A DNA stretch of 64,000 nucleotides from Hygrophila difformis (GCA_030278955.1 JAOANR010000011.1:24990403-25054402); one strand, 5' to 3'. Positions 20,311 through 32,652 are shown, counted from the first letter of the stretch. Translations and numbers: made by a program. The notes: a model not told the origin generated them from the letters alone.

Positions 20311-20439
20311 CTTCTATTTTAAAACTCCAAAATATTTTATTTCAAGAGTTGTGTAAGTTGCATGGGAGTATTGGGCCTAGGCCCATTACATCTAATTTTA
20401 TCCATTACACATCTCAACCCATTAGTGTCTTAATTATTG

Positions 20440-22997
20440 TGTGATCAACACTCACACAATACCAAAAATATTTTCTTAACTTATTTATTTTCTCTTTCGT
20501 TGTGTGTATGAACAACTAGTAAGAAATACATCAGACTAATGTTGGCGGATATTCCCACACGGATAATTAGCTCGTATTCTGAGTATTAATTACTAGTTGT
20601 TATTTTGCATGGTTCGGGTAGTGGTCGGTGGAAGCCTTGGCGGTTCGTCCATCCGGGATCATAATAGCTGCTCAGCTGACTCCTATCCGGATACAGTTTT
20701 CTTCTCTTTATCTTAATTTCAAACCTGAATCTAGAACTGTAGTAATAATAGATGACCTATGCCAATGTCATCCAATAATTATTGCAGTAATAGAACATGT
20801 GGGTTTTTATCCAAATTCATAGATAGTAAAAGTCTACGGTGACGGCGGCAACTGTCACTTAAGGCATTTCACTGTCTACATATCATTCCATCTGGAATGA
20901 TTGGGAACCGGATAGCAGATGTTTGCAGTCCGGATAACCCCAATTATTTCTGGCATTCTCTTTTTAGCCAGATTCTTCTTATCTCAGGCTAATCCATCTT
21001 TGTGTATCGAATTCTGTCTAACCTCACCATATATTTTGGGGTATTTTATTTTACTTCTCATATACATGTATGCATGATATTATTATGTAGATATTATGGT
21101 TTAAAATATTTTGGAGATCCTTCTCATTGGACATAGAAGTCGTGATTTAAATCAGATGTTGCATAATAAATTTCCACAAAAATCCCTCTATAAAATCCGG
21201 ATCTGAGTAAGGGATAAACTCGACAGTTATGACCAACTCATATTCTACTGGGGGTTGATTTTGAGAACTTAGAAGCAGAGTCAGCGATTAGGTCTCGCCT
21301 AGACTGAAAGGATCTGTGTTTTAATTGAGAGTTTAGTACCTGTTTAGGGAATGATTTTCAAACATCTATTTGTTTCTCAAAATTATTGTGTGTTGGAAAT
21401 CTTGTATTAAGTGTTGCATCGAATCCGTTTCCACTTGTATTCGGATAAAATGTGATAATTAATACTAGAGGAACAACATATAGGCCTTGGTTAATTTCTA
21501 TGGTAGGGTTGAGTATTCTTTCAACTACTATCTTCTCCCGGCAAAGCCTAAAATTGAGTCTTGAGTGAGTACATTCGGAACAAACCTTCATAGGTCTGTT
21601 CCACTCATGTTTGTATCTCATAACTAACCGGATGTTATAAGCCCTGTGGCTTACTGATATTTGGGAAGTTCTAAATCTGCATCTGGTCACCAAGACCAGG
21701 GGCTCTTTTATACTAACGGATTGTGACGATCTTTTAAGACTTCCGAGCGATATGTTTTTAAATGCTTTCTTTACTGCTTCTTTACCGCTTTCTTTAAAAT
21801 GCTTTCATAGAGGTCACTCGGAAGCAGAGATGCATCTGCCGGTTGTAAGGTTTAAGAGTTATGGATTAGTTCGGGGTTAGATTTGGACTTTGGGTGTGAC
21901 AAGGGGGACGATAGGAGTACTTGGCATATCAACTAATGATATGTTAGGTGTTGCTTGTCCACCACATATGACTAACATTCTCTTGCAAGGCATTGCAAGG
22001 GGGGTTATTAATATGTGGTATCTTAGAAGTTGAGGTCTTAAGAGCATGTAAACTCTTACCATAAGTACCTGTCTGCTAAAGGGAACATGGTATAGAGAGC
22101 ATGAGAGTTAGCTAACTGATGGGTTATCCCAAACAAAGATCTGTGTATTAAAATGGAAGTTTAAGTGTGTTCCATCTGAACCTTGTCCAATCTTCATTAC
22201 TTTCTCCCTGCCCCTTCTGTCACATTTTAATCTGCTTTCGTAGAGTAATGGTATCTGCTTTCTTAGCATAATTTTACATTGCTTTCTTAAAATAGATTTA
22301 ATTGCTCTCACATGTATAATTTTACCATGCTTTGTAGAATAATTTTATTGCTTTCATGATCTGCTTTAAATTATTGTCAAGTAGTTGTTAGAAACCATTG
22401 CAAAACTTGGTCGAGTAACCGAGTGGAAAATCTTAGTAAATGACGTGGACCCTGCTTCTATCGCACATCCTCCAGTGAACGATCCGGTCTTACTATAAAT
22501 TACTGCAACTTTAGACACCGTGCACTTTCGGTAGCACAGTTTCTTAACATGAGCAATAAAAACGTGACAACCTATAATATATCCCTAATCCCAACTCCAT
22601 CTTCATAAATTGGTTTCACTGAATAAAATTGTAAACCAGGATTATGATCTTTCAGAAAATACTCATACAGTGGGAGTGTGTTTCATGGCAAGGATCTTTA
22701 TGACATGAAACTATGATAAGTTTCATGATGCCAAATGCTGGGGATCTTCAGTGTGACAGACTGAAGGTCAAGATTGAATTATCTATCCCGGCTGCACCGT
22801 GAAAGTTGTCAAAAGTTTCATGCCGGGGAGAACCGCAGCGCCGTTTGAAATCAGAATACCCCACATGAGTAATAAAAAGTGAAATATATTCTTAAACCCT
22901 TTCCCCACGAATCATAACTCCTTTTCTGTTAATAAATTCGAACTTAATATATTTCATGAAAATGCTCGTGTTGACGAAACCAAGTTCTAAAGTTTCA
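20440..22997 (+). repeat. Probable 5' LTR/upstream region of the Athila-type element
   Basis: Non-coding sequence that ends GTTTCA directly before a perfect tRNA-Asp primer site, as an LTR end should. A possible TATA box (CTATAAATTA) occurs near 22,490. The left LTR boundary could not be found, so 20,440 is only the end of the palindrome region. At 22,811-22,850 a decayed second version of the LTR end/PBS junction is visible. Confidence 0.4.
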
Positions 22998-23015
22998 TGG
23001 CGCCGTTGCCGGGGA
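22998..23015 (+). other. Primer binding site, tRNA-Asp(GUC) type
   Basis: TGGCGCCGTTGCCGGGGA is the exact complement of the 3' end of plant tRNA-Asp including CCA. This primer is characteristic of Athila-type gypsy elements and fixes the LTR end at 22,997. Confidence 0.85.
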
Positions 23016-23143
23016 GGATGCAGCGTCGTTTACTAAGAGAACTACATTCCTGATTTACTCATAGATAGTTTTTGTATATATTTTTGAATCATTACTAACC
23101 TGGGGCTTGTGCAGGTGCTGTCAAATCTTGATACAAACTGCTT

Positions 23144-26100
23144 ATGCAAAGGAGAAAGGCCGCATTGCCTGAGCTACCGTTCGATCTAGAAATAGAAAGG
23201 ACCGCTCGCCAACTAAGGGCGCAAGCCAGACGAAGGAAAGAGCAAGAAGCCCGGACTCGTACCTCGCCCGAAACCACAAGCAGTGACATATCCGATATGG
23301 CAGAGAACCGAGACATTCCCCCGATCTTGCCATTAGACCAACCACCCAATAATCCTGGTAATGGAGCTGATGGGGGTATGGTAGAACACCCGAATCGTGC
23401 AAACGAGGAGGAAGATCTACCCAATCCAAATCAGCAACAGTATCAGCAGTTCCACCAACAACCACCACCCCCTAACCAATATAACCAACAAAACCAAAAT
23501 ATGCCAAACCAGCAATACCAGAACCAAGTCTTCAATCAGGATCAATTCCAAAACAACCCTCATGATCCCGAAATATTTTTCAGCAGAATCCCAACTACCA
23601 CCAGCAGTATCAAAACCAAGCAGAGCAAGGAAATCAACAGCAGCAAGCAGCAGCTGATTTTATGCAGCCCATTGTGGAGCCCTATTTAGATAGGCCTGGG
23701 AGAGCACAATTCCCTGCACGCAATTTTGAGCTCAAACCGGCACTCATCAACTTGGTGCAGAACAATCAATTTTGCGGTGCAAATCACGAGGATCCCCATG
23801 ATCATCTCCAAACCTTCCTGGAGCTCTGCGACACAATCAAAAATCAGGGAGTATCACCTGACGCTATAAGACTGATGTTGTTTCCCTTTTCTTTATTTAG
23901 TGGTGCCAGGGATTGGTATAAATCATTGCCCATAAATCAGAGGAGTACCTGGGCAGATTTAGTGAGGAGCTTTCTGTTAAAATATTTCCCTGAATCTAAG
24001 ATAGATGGAGGACGGGAGAAAATTGGAGAGTTCAAGATGAAGCCGGACAAGTCATTGTATGACGCAAAGGAAAGATTCGCCAGCCTTTTGAGGCGATGCC
24101 CCCAACACGATACCAGCCGTGGGAGCAACTGAGGAAATTCTATGGAGGACTCACCCATCCATGGAGAATGATGTTGGACGCCGCAGGCGGAAGACATTTA
24201 CTCCATTTGCCCATGGATCAAGCCTGGGAAAAGATTGAGACAATGTCTGTCAACAGATCTGTGTTGAACAGCAATGACAAGAAGGCGGATCCTCCTAGAA
24301 AAGTTTTTGATGTAAGTGAAGGAAAAACAGATTTCGAAAAATTGCAGGAACAGGTAGCTGCGATACAGCTAGGACAAGAGAAAGGAAAGGGAGCAGGTAC
24401 TTCTCAGGCAGGAGCTTCATCTGGTCAAGCACAAACACAACAAGCGGAAGCAATTTGTGGGCTATGTCAGGGACCACATCCAACTGACACATGCCAACAA
24501 CTAGCTACCGAAAGCTGCAATTATGCAGGGAACTACCAGAATCGCCACCCCAACCTCTCCTATTCCAACAATAATGCACTAAATGCGCATTTGTTGACAC
24601 AGCCAAACCAGCCAAACCAGTTTGCAAACCAAAACCTTCAGCAGAACTTCAGACCTCAGAATCAAGGATTCGTCCAGCAAAGGGTTCAGAACTTCCAGAA
24701 CCAGAACCAGAACTTCCAACCCCATATCCAACAGAGGCCCAACCAAAACCAAGCCCAAAATTTCCAGAACTTCCAATCCCAACCTAATCAGAATCAGCAA
24801 TACAACCAAAAGCCACCATCTCGTCTGGAGAATTTGATGACCGAGTTTATTTCCAATCAAAGGGAGATAAACCAACAACTGCAGTCATCAATCAAGAATG
24901 TGGAGACGCAGGTCACCCAATTGGCTAAGGAATTGCAAAACAGGGGGAAAGGAACACTGCCAAGCAGCACTGAAGCCAACCCGCAATGCAAGGCAATCAC
25001 ATTGCGGGGAGGCAAGACTCTGAAGGGAAATGTGGGATCTGCGAAGAAGAAAGCCATGAAAGTAAAGGTTTCATTGGAGGTAGAAAAGGAAAAGGAAAAG
25101 ATTGAAGGAGATGAAGGTATTGAGCTGGTACAGGATAAATCAGATACAGCTAACTCGCAGGCTGAAGCTGCAAATGAAGCTGAAGAGGGTATGGGTGAAG
25201 GTACAACTTCCTTCTCTTTACCACCAAAAACAGATAATAATAAGTACATGCCAAGGGTGTCGTACCCTGCACGTCTAAAAAATAAGGAACAAGATGAAAA
25301 ATTTTAAAAGTTTTTAGAAAGACTGAAAGCTGTCGAGATCACTATTCCATTGGTCGAAATGATTTCAGAAATGCCCGTCTATGCTAAATTTCTTAAAGAA
25401 ATGATTTCAGGGAGGAGAAAAGTTGAGCAGGATGTAGTGGTGATTTTGAACAGCAGCTGCAGCGCCATTATCCAGAGAGTGCTACCGGAGAAGAGAGAGG
25501 ATCCAGGCTGTATTACACTGCCAGTCCACATCGGGAAAACTAATGTTGGAAAAGGGTTGTGCGATTTGGGCTCAAGCATCAATGTTATGCCACTCGCCAT
25601 TGCAAAACGTCTTCACTTGGGTGTAATTGAGCCGGTTACAATGAAACTACAACTGGCAGACCGGTCGATTGCCCATCCAGTTGGAATCCTGAAGGATGTA
25701 ATTGTCAAAACGGGAGGAACCCTCTTTCCTGTCGAATTCATTATTCTGGATATAGAGGAGGACTACGAGATGCCACTGATCTTAGGCCGCCCCTTTCTCT
25801 CAACCGGTGGTGCACTTATAGACGCGCGATCAAATCAAATCAAGCTCCGAGTCGGAGAAGAAGAGTTGAATTTCAACATGGGAAAGCTGCAGAAGTTTCC
25901 GTCTGAGGAAACTTGTTCCAAATTTGATGTAATAGATGGTAGGTGTGAGGATGAGAGCATGGACTCTATGACTGATGTGACGGACAAAATTTCAAAACAG
26001 GTACTGACGCCTGGAGGTGCTGATCAGCAAAGAAGTTGCAACGCTGTGCACTTCGAAGACCCCATCACTGGGGATCTTGAAGAATTTGACGGTGTTGAAT

Positions 26101-26991
26101 TCACTCAGGAGGAGGAAGAGAGCACCACGGAAGAGGAAGTGGACCCTGTACTGACGCAGGGTCCTGAAGGTAAATCTGATCTCTCACCCCCAACCAATTC
26201 TCGCAAACTACTACCTTCCGTTGAATGTCCGCCAGAGCTTGAACTTAAAATTCTTCCGGATCACCTTAAGTACGTCTTTCTCGTTGAACATAAAAGATTA
26301 CCGGTAATTGTGTCAGCCAAGCTGACACAAGAACAAGAAAAAGCTCTGGTAGACATTCTAAAGAAATATGTACATGCAATTGGATGGACCATTTCTGATA
26401 TAAAAGGAATAAGCCCCTCTGTTTGCATGCACAGAATTTTAATGGAAGAGGAATACAAGCCCTCAAGGCAACCACAAAGGCGTCTGAACCCTCATATGCA
26501 AGAAGTGGTAAGGAAAGAAGTTATCAAGCTCTTAGATGCTGGTATCATCTATCCTATATCTGACAGCAAATGGGTTAGCCCAGTGCAGGTAGTACCTAAG
26601 CGTGGAGGAATGTGCATAACGACTAATGAGCAAGGAGAAGAAGTGGCAACACGTCCAGTGACCGGTTGGAGAGTTTGCATCGACTACCGGAAGCTTAACA
26701 CAGCTACGCGGAAGGATCATTTTCCCTTGCCATTCATTGATCAGATGCTGGAGAGGTTGGCCGGAAGGGAATACTATTGCTTTTTGGATGGGTACTCTGG
26801 TTACAATCAGATTGTAATAGCTAGTGAAGATCATGATAAGACCACTTTCACGTGCCCATACGGAACTTTTGTGTACAGGCGCATGCCCTTTGGACTTTGC
26901 AATGCGCCTGCCACCTTTCAACGATGCATGATGTCTATTTTATCAGAATTTATCGAAAAATGCATTGAAGTTTTCATGGATGACTTCTCTG
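23144..26991 (+). pseudogene. Athila-type gypsy gag-pol, decayed and truncated in RT
   Basis: The gag N-terminus starts at 23,144. A frameshift near 23,575 (in a T run) moves the frame to a Gln-rich stretch and the gag core (FMQPIVEPYLDRPGRAQFPA, then DHLQTFLELCDTIKNQG), a second near 24,105 leads into YGGLTHPWRMMLDAA, and a TAA at 25,305 interrupts what is otherwise one frame with pol. Protease is seen as GLCDLGSSINVMPL and ILGRPFLSTGGALID; reverse transcriptase as WVSPVQVVPKRGG, GWRVCIDYRKLNTATRKDHF and the catalytic block ending MDDFSV. The element stops there, at the start of a solo LTR. RNase H and integrase are missing. Confidence 0.9.
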
Positions 26992-27718
26992 TGTAGGGTT
27001 GAGATTGCGCTCCATTGAGGGTTTTCGGTTCCCACAAACTCTAAGTGATCTTTGGAAGATAAGAGAGAAGTGTTCTCATTCAATATTCATGCCAAAAGAT
27101 ATCTTACAAAATGAGGGAAGGTTATATATATAGACCAAGCCCATGAGACAAGCCTAAGGAAGGATAAAACAACAAAAGAAATGAGAAAACATAAAAAATT
27201 AGCCTAGGTGCGGAATGGTAAGGTTGGTACATGGTAGTTACAAAGTCGGTATATGTCAGCTGCTGGGTTGGTACATGCACGCCACAAGATCGGTACACGG
27301 GCCTGATGCGGTTTTAGACCGCATCGCATCACATGCGATGCGGTTTAGGGCGCATCGATGCGGTAGACCGCATCGCAAGGTTGGTACATGACCGCACAGT
27401 AGTTGGTATTCCGCTCCAGAAATGTCGGTACATGGCCGCACAGAAGTTAGTACTCCGCACCAGAAATGTCGGTACATGGCCGCACAGAAGTTGGTATTCC
27501 GCACCAGCAAGGTTGTTACACGCATGCGATGCAGTTTAGACCGCATCGCATATGTAGACCGCATCACTGAATTGGTACATCACACCAACAATGTCGGTAC
27601 ATGGCTGCATGAGAGTTGGTATTCCGCACCAGCAAAGTCGTTACATGCGCGCATGAAAGTTGGTACATCCCACCATCTTTCAAGGCCTTAGCCAAATTTC
27701 AAGATATTTGGTCCTACA
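26992..27718 (-). repeat. Solo LTR with palindromes and minisatellite
   Basis: 727 bp with termini TGTAGG...CCTACA. On the minus strand the probable U3 contains GCGATGCGGTCTAC-type palindromes, then a TATA stretch at 27,132-27,122 and about 130 bp of R-U5 ending CTCAACCCTACA. No coding region or PBS adjoins it and no obvious target duplication flanks it. On the left it abuts Athila RT codons. Confidence 0.6.
27383..27675. repeat. About 45-bp minisatellite inside the solo LTR
   Basis: Five or so units built on GTCGGTACATGGCCGCACAG followed by AAGTTGGTATTCCGCACCAG. The array is interrupted once by the GATGCGGTTTAGACCGCATC palindrome. Confidence 0.8.
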
Positions 27719-28108
27719 TTGTTTATGCTATTACAAAATAATATCCGACCATCTTCCGACTTGACCAAAATTTGTCCGGCGTCCAGCGGTGGTTCCGGCC
27801 GACCTCCGGCGAACTTCCGGCCAATTTTCCAGCGAGCTCCGTTTGACCTCCCGGCGATGCTTCGGTGCTCCGGCGATGGTGATGGCTTAATGCTTCAAAA
27901 TTGGGGAATCCACAATTAGATTCCATCCGGGTCCTTCAATTTAGTCGGGTCTTTTCTACCCTTGTCGGACCGGATCAGCTGTTGGGCCAAGCACATTAAA
28001 TCCTTGCTAGGCCAATATGGACTTAGGCCAATATCTGCATTCCTCAATTTAATTAATTCTAGCTCAAATAAAATCGGGTCCGGATTATCGGGTTGATTGA
28101 TCCGGATT
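27719..28108. other. Unassigned sequence between solo LTR and LINE
   Basis: Rich in CCGGCGA/TCCGGC motifs (27,775-27,880) and then ATCCGG/CCGGAT motifs (27,925-28,105). No coding feature. It ends exactly where the LINE reverse transcriptase is cut. Confidence 0.5.
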
Positions 28109-28109
28109 T

Positions 28110-29099
28110 TCACTGCAGAGGGTCTCCTTGCCTCAACCCTTTCTCCAAAGTGAAAAATTTTGTGGGAGATCTATTTATCATTACAGCAGCCGATGCGGAT
28201 CCAATATATTCCCTCAACCAACTTAACCACTTACTCCCAAAACCCATAGCCTCCAACACTCCAAAAAGAGCCTCCCATGACACGTTGTTATAAGCCTTGG
28301 CAAGGTCTAATTTTACCACAAACCCACAGTTACCAGCCTTTTGATTTGAGTGTACTATCTCAGCTGCCACAAGAACACCATCCAATATATGGCTTCCCTT
28401 CACAAAGGCCATTTGCGACTGTCCCACTAACCCCTCAATTACACCATGTAATCGTCTAGTCAAAACTTTAGAAATTATCTTATAGACACTCCCAACCAAA
28501 AAAATACGACGGTATTCCCCAAAGTCTCTTGGACACTCCACTTTCGGTATCAGAACAATAAATGATCCACCCGTCTCCCTTGGTAATTTGCGCTCAACCT
28601 CGAACTTCCGAAACACCTCCAGGACGTCTTCCTTTACCAAGTCCCAATGTCGCTTGTAAAAGTCTATATTGAAGCCGTCCGGACCGGGCGCTCGGCTGCT
28701 ATCACAACTCCACACCGCTTCACGAATCTCCTCTTCACTAAAGTTTCTTTCCAACCAACAACTATCTACTTCCTTCAGCTTGGGCAAGCCAACATTAGTA
28801 ACCTGGCAGATAATCTCTTTCTCCCTCTTAAATGACGCCCTAAAGTAGTCATATACCAGCTTTTTGATCTCCCTTGGCTCCACCACCTCAGCCCCGTCCC
28901 TATAAATTGCACTAATATTATTCCTCTTCCTATGCATAGCTATGACTGCGTGAAAGTAACGTGTATTTTGCTCCCCTTCTTTTACCCATCTCACCCGCGA
29001 CTTCTGCGCCCACCTTCTCTCCTCAATGAGCAACAGCTTCTTTAACTCCCCCCCTTTTTTTTTTCTGCCAAGAGCCCCTAACCACCTCATCCCCACCAT
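28110..29099 (-). pseudogene. LINE reverse transcriptase domain, cut before catalytic motif
   Basis: 330 residues of non-LTR reverse transcriptase. It includes RVRWVKEGEQNTRYFHAV, SSRAPGPDGFNIDFYKRHWD, FIVLIPKVECPRDFGEYRRI and FVVKLDLAKAYNNVSWEAL, ending GLRQGDPLQ and a stop supplied by the neighbouring sequence. The YADD-type active site that should follow is absent. It is preceded by frameshifts between 29,100 and 29,500. Confidence 0.88.
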
Positions 29100-29483
29100 C
29101 CTCTAACATCCTATCTTCCAATTCCCCCATCTCCACTATGAGTCTTTGTGTACGACCCTCAAGATCTGTTGCCCCGTAACCTTCCCAATCCTTAATACGT
29201 TTTTTTCAAAGATTTAAGTCTACAAAACAGCCCACTCCCCCGCTGAGCCCTGCTTCCATCCCGTGCCGAGCCCCAGACATCCTTCACCAATTTTTCAAAA
29301 CCTATTTCTTCCGCCCAATAATTGTAATACCTAAACGGTTTAGGTCCCCACGATCTTTCTCCTCATTCCAAACATACCGGATAGTGATCCGATAAAACAG
29401 TGTCACAGTGCTTCTAAAGAATATCTCCCCGAATAAGCAGCCACCCCAGCGACACCAAGAATCTATCCAACCTCCTATACGCC

Positions 29484-30080
29484 CTACCCCCCCCTCCCAA
29501 TCCAAGTGAACTTCCCAACCCCCATCGGCAGGTCTACAAGCCCTATCTGATCAATAACATATATGACATCACTTGACAAACCCGAATCAAAACACTCCCC
29601 AACCCTCTCTCCCTCAGACAATACAGCATTAAAGTCGCCTGTCCAACACCACAACTCCCCATTCCCAGTGCCACAACTTTCGACAAAATGATTCCACAGA
29701 GCCGCCCTGTCACTATGGTTATTTGGTGCATGAACACATATCACGTTGACACACCCTTCCACCCCTGTAATCTCCCCCTTGACCCAGATGTAATGATGCG
29801 CTCTATCTTCCATCCTAAACAAGCACCGCCCACTGTCCCAAATCATTTGTAAGCCACCCGCACTCCCTAAAGCCGGTTGATAACAGAATTCGCTTCCAGA
29901 GGAACCCCATAACCTTGCCACCAACCTATCCTGTATTTCACCCATCTTCGTCTCTTGCATACATACCATCAACGGCCTCAATTTCTTACAGATCCTCATA
30001 AACGCCCTCCTCCTCACCCCTCCGTTAAGCCCCCTCACATTACATGTAATGATCCGCATCCTATAATTATATCCCCACAA
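29484..30080 (-). pseudogene. LINE apurinic-type endonuclease domain
   Basis: The frame reads MRIITCNVRGLNGGVRRRAF, LMVCMQETKMG, VICVHAPNNHSDRAALW, CWTGDFNAVLSEGERVG and GKFTWIGRGG, the ordered motifs of the L1-type endonuclease that nicks target DNA. The C-terminal SDH motif region falls in a shifted frame near 29,300-29,500, so the protein is broken. Confidence 0.85.
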
Positions 30081-30362
30081 AACTGGTCAATCCAGGACAC
30101 TACTTATTCAACACCACCTCCCTAGCCGTAGCCTCAACCTCGTACCTCCCCTTTGACCATTCTAAGTCTAGCATTTCGGCCATTTTTAACACCGCTTCTA
30201 CCTCCGAATAGTCTATCAATCTCATTCCCTCCTTGGTTCGAACAATTGAGAGTTCTAAAGGTGCAAACACCTCGCCCTGATATCATGTTCCCTTAGACCC
30301 CGACTTACCAGTATAACCGCATTTCTGTCCCAATTAGCATCTTCTACCACGACCATTTCTTC

Positions 30363-30839
30363 TCACTTTTTTCCTACCCCCATGACTTTTGCCATTGCCT
30401 CTTCCACTTGCTTTAATTCAACCAACGACACAAAGCCCCCCTCTTCTTCGTGATCTGGAAGCCCCTTTTCTGTCGAAGCTTCCTCCTGTTCATTTTCCGC
30501 ATTCAACCTAATCTCCTTTCTATGCCCCGACCCTCCAAGTAATCTATCATTAAGACTACTCTCTCCCCCACTGAAAATCGCACACTGGGTATTTACAACT
30601 ATCTGGCCATCTCTCCTTGTGGCTAGACTCTCTCCCAAAACCCACTCAATCTCCCTCCCCGGCTCACTCAATACCCTCGCCCTCTCAGCCATACTGAGAT
30701 CTATTGACGACCCTGCCTCATCAGCTTGGAATGGCCTATATCCTCCTTTGGGCTCACAAGCCCGCCTGCCTTCGTTACTCCCAATTTCCAGAGTCCCTTT
30801 CTGCATGGGCCAAAGGCCCACCTCTAATGACTGGCCCAA
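30363..30839 (-). pseudogene. LINE ORF1 C-terminal remnant
   Basis: A 158-codon frame on the LINE strand, hydrophilic and Glu/Gly-rich, ending EEAMAKVMGVGKK before the endonuclease region. Position and composition suit the low-conservation tail of a plant LINE ORF1; no CCHC knuckle is visible in the part present. Confidence 0.5.
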
Positions 30840-30895
30840 TCCGCTTCTATTTCCACTCGCCGGCCCAATATTATTTTGCCTGGTTAATGTTAACC

Positions 30896-31870
30896 ATATG
30901 TAATAATATATACGGGAAAATTATCCAGAATATGAGCCCAAATCCAAACAAGCAACCAGCAAAAATACAGAGATTAAAATAGTAACACCCCATAAAGCAA
31001 CAATTGCATTTACGTAAAGGCTTCAGATAACATTACTGATAAGAAAAGAGGAACAATTTTTAGTGAATCACCCAAAGTAAAACAAGCCTCACGAAATCAG
31101 AAAGTATATATCAACTTTATATTCATGATGATTCGTTGGGATGTGGTTAACTCATTGATTTTCAAGATTAAAAAGAGATTGGTTAGAATAAATCAATCGA
31201 AATTGTCTTGTTGTAGAAACACCTCAAGCAAAATTCACAAATCTAAAGAGCATAGACTTTATGGTATCAAAAGCAACAAGAAATATGTTGATATGGCCCG
31301 AGGTCATGAAAGGAAGAGGAAATTAATCAAACAATTTATTGACATTAACCACTTTTATGGTAAAACCAAACACACATGTACACAGCTCCAATCGAAAGAA
31401 CAATGTGCAGCAATAAAAGATAATGCTCCAGCCAGAAGTGACCAAAAAACCCATGACCCATTAGGATGTTATTGGGTCTCTGAAAAGGCAGAAGCCATAT
31501 CTCAGCTTGAACTACAACCCAATGAATCCAAGGCTGGTCAAGGATGGGTCTGGTTCCATTCATATACATTTCTCAGAAGAATTAAAAATAGATTTTTGGT
31601 TAATTTATGTGAGTTCAGCAAATAAAAGGAATTGTAATCTAAGTTCCCTCAAGAACAGCCCTGCTTCTCTTTTCACATGCATCTGGTGTCAAACAGGGTA
31701 GTCTAATAATTTACAACTCTTTCAAACATCATAGAATAGTGGCAAAAATCATGTACCATACTTGAAATCAAAAGTTGAATCAGCTCGGCTAGATTTCATC
31801 GGCTTGGAAATCTGGCTAGATTTCACCAGCTATATTAATCCCTAGGAGTAATCACAGTGATGGAAAATCA
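30896..31870. other. No gene recognised
   Basis: AT-rich flank between LINE and bZIP exon. Open frames here (for example 31,125-31,625) show no recognisable protein features. I looked for the missing Helitron 3' end of the mosaic to its right and did not find one. Confidence 0.5.
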
Positions 31871-31876
31871 TTGTAC

Positions 31877-31954
31877 CTGTTTTCGGAATCCTGACCTTCG
31901 AGCAGATTCCCGATTAGACTGTTTCATCTTTTGTCTTTTTAGTTCTCGTTCATC
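31877..31954 (-). pseudogene. bZIP G-box binding factor exon fragment
   Basis: A single 26-codon exon with GT and AG borders reads DERELKRQKMKQSNRESARR and continues SGFRKQ. This is the basic DNA-binding exon of plant GBF-type bZIP factors, whose invariant core is N-x-x-x-A-x-x-x-R. Two normally conserved positions differ (M for R after QK, G for R before FRKQ). No leucine zipper is found nearby, so it is an isolated captured exon. Confidence 0.82.
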
Positions 31955-32100
31955 CTGTAAGATTAAAAAGTTCATTACATTTCAGGATGTACTCGTTTAG
32001 TATCTCATATTACTTGACCTCCCAAGTCTCAATCATCAATTTTTGAATTTTTATAGCCACATCAGTTCCCCAAAAGGCAAACTCAAAACAATTAAACCAA

Positions 32101-32125
32101 ACACACACACACACACACACACAAA
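32101..32125. repeat. (AC)n microsatellite
   Basis: About twelve AC repeats within the galactosyltransferase/bZIP mosaic. Confidence 0.9.
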
Positions 32126-32652
32126 TGCACACATATCTATTGTATCTTCTAAAATTTTAACCCTGATTACTCCCTCTCTTTGGCTAACCTTAGGCGCCAA
32201 ACCAATAAGGTGGATTATTATTTTAGGGTGGATAAATTAAAACTTTGTAATTTCGTTCAATGACAAATCAATCGACGCCTAATATTTAGCCTGGCTGACA
32301 AATCCCAGGGAGTATTCCCTTAGTTACCGCATCAGTGAAGCTAGCTTTGCCCCAATTTACAGCATTCACTTGAATTCCATATCAATAATAGTTCCATATC
32401 AATAATAATAGCTTTGCCCTAAAAGTTTTTAATCATAATAGTTCCATATCAATACAATACGATCATGCCTAATAAGCCAACATAGAAAAAACTTAATGCA
32501 CTTAAATTCGCGACTTTTTTTGAGGTGGGCACATGTTAGGTTAGCAGCATTATATAAATAAAAGATATCTACTGATCCCCATTGGCTAATACTGCTGCAT
32601 TGAAGGAAAAGAAAAATGGTGTTCGAGTTAAAAACGAGCAATTCTTACTGGT

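Larger units (their letters stand above)
28109..30895 (-). mobile_element. L1-type LINE, decayed and truncated inside RT
   Basis: Minus-strand order: end of ORF1 (30,839-30,363), endonuclease (30,080-29,484), damaged linker, reverse transcriptase (29,099-28,110). The catalytic RT motif, the C-terminus and the poly(A) tail are missing on the left, which is unusual because LINEs are normally truncated at the 5' end; a later event must have removed this side. The 5' limit near 30,895 is approximate. Confidence 0.85.

Noticed and set aside
27333..27691. Open frames with repeated CRYMAAQK residues
   Set aside because: They are translations of the minisatellite in the solo LTR.
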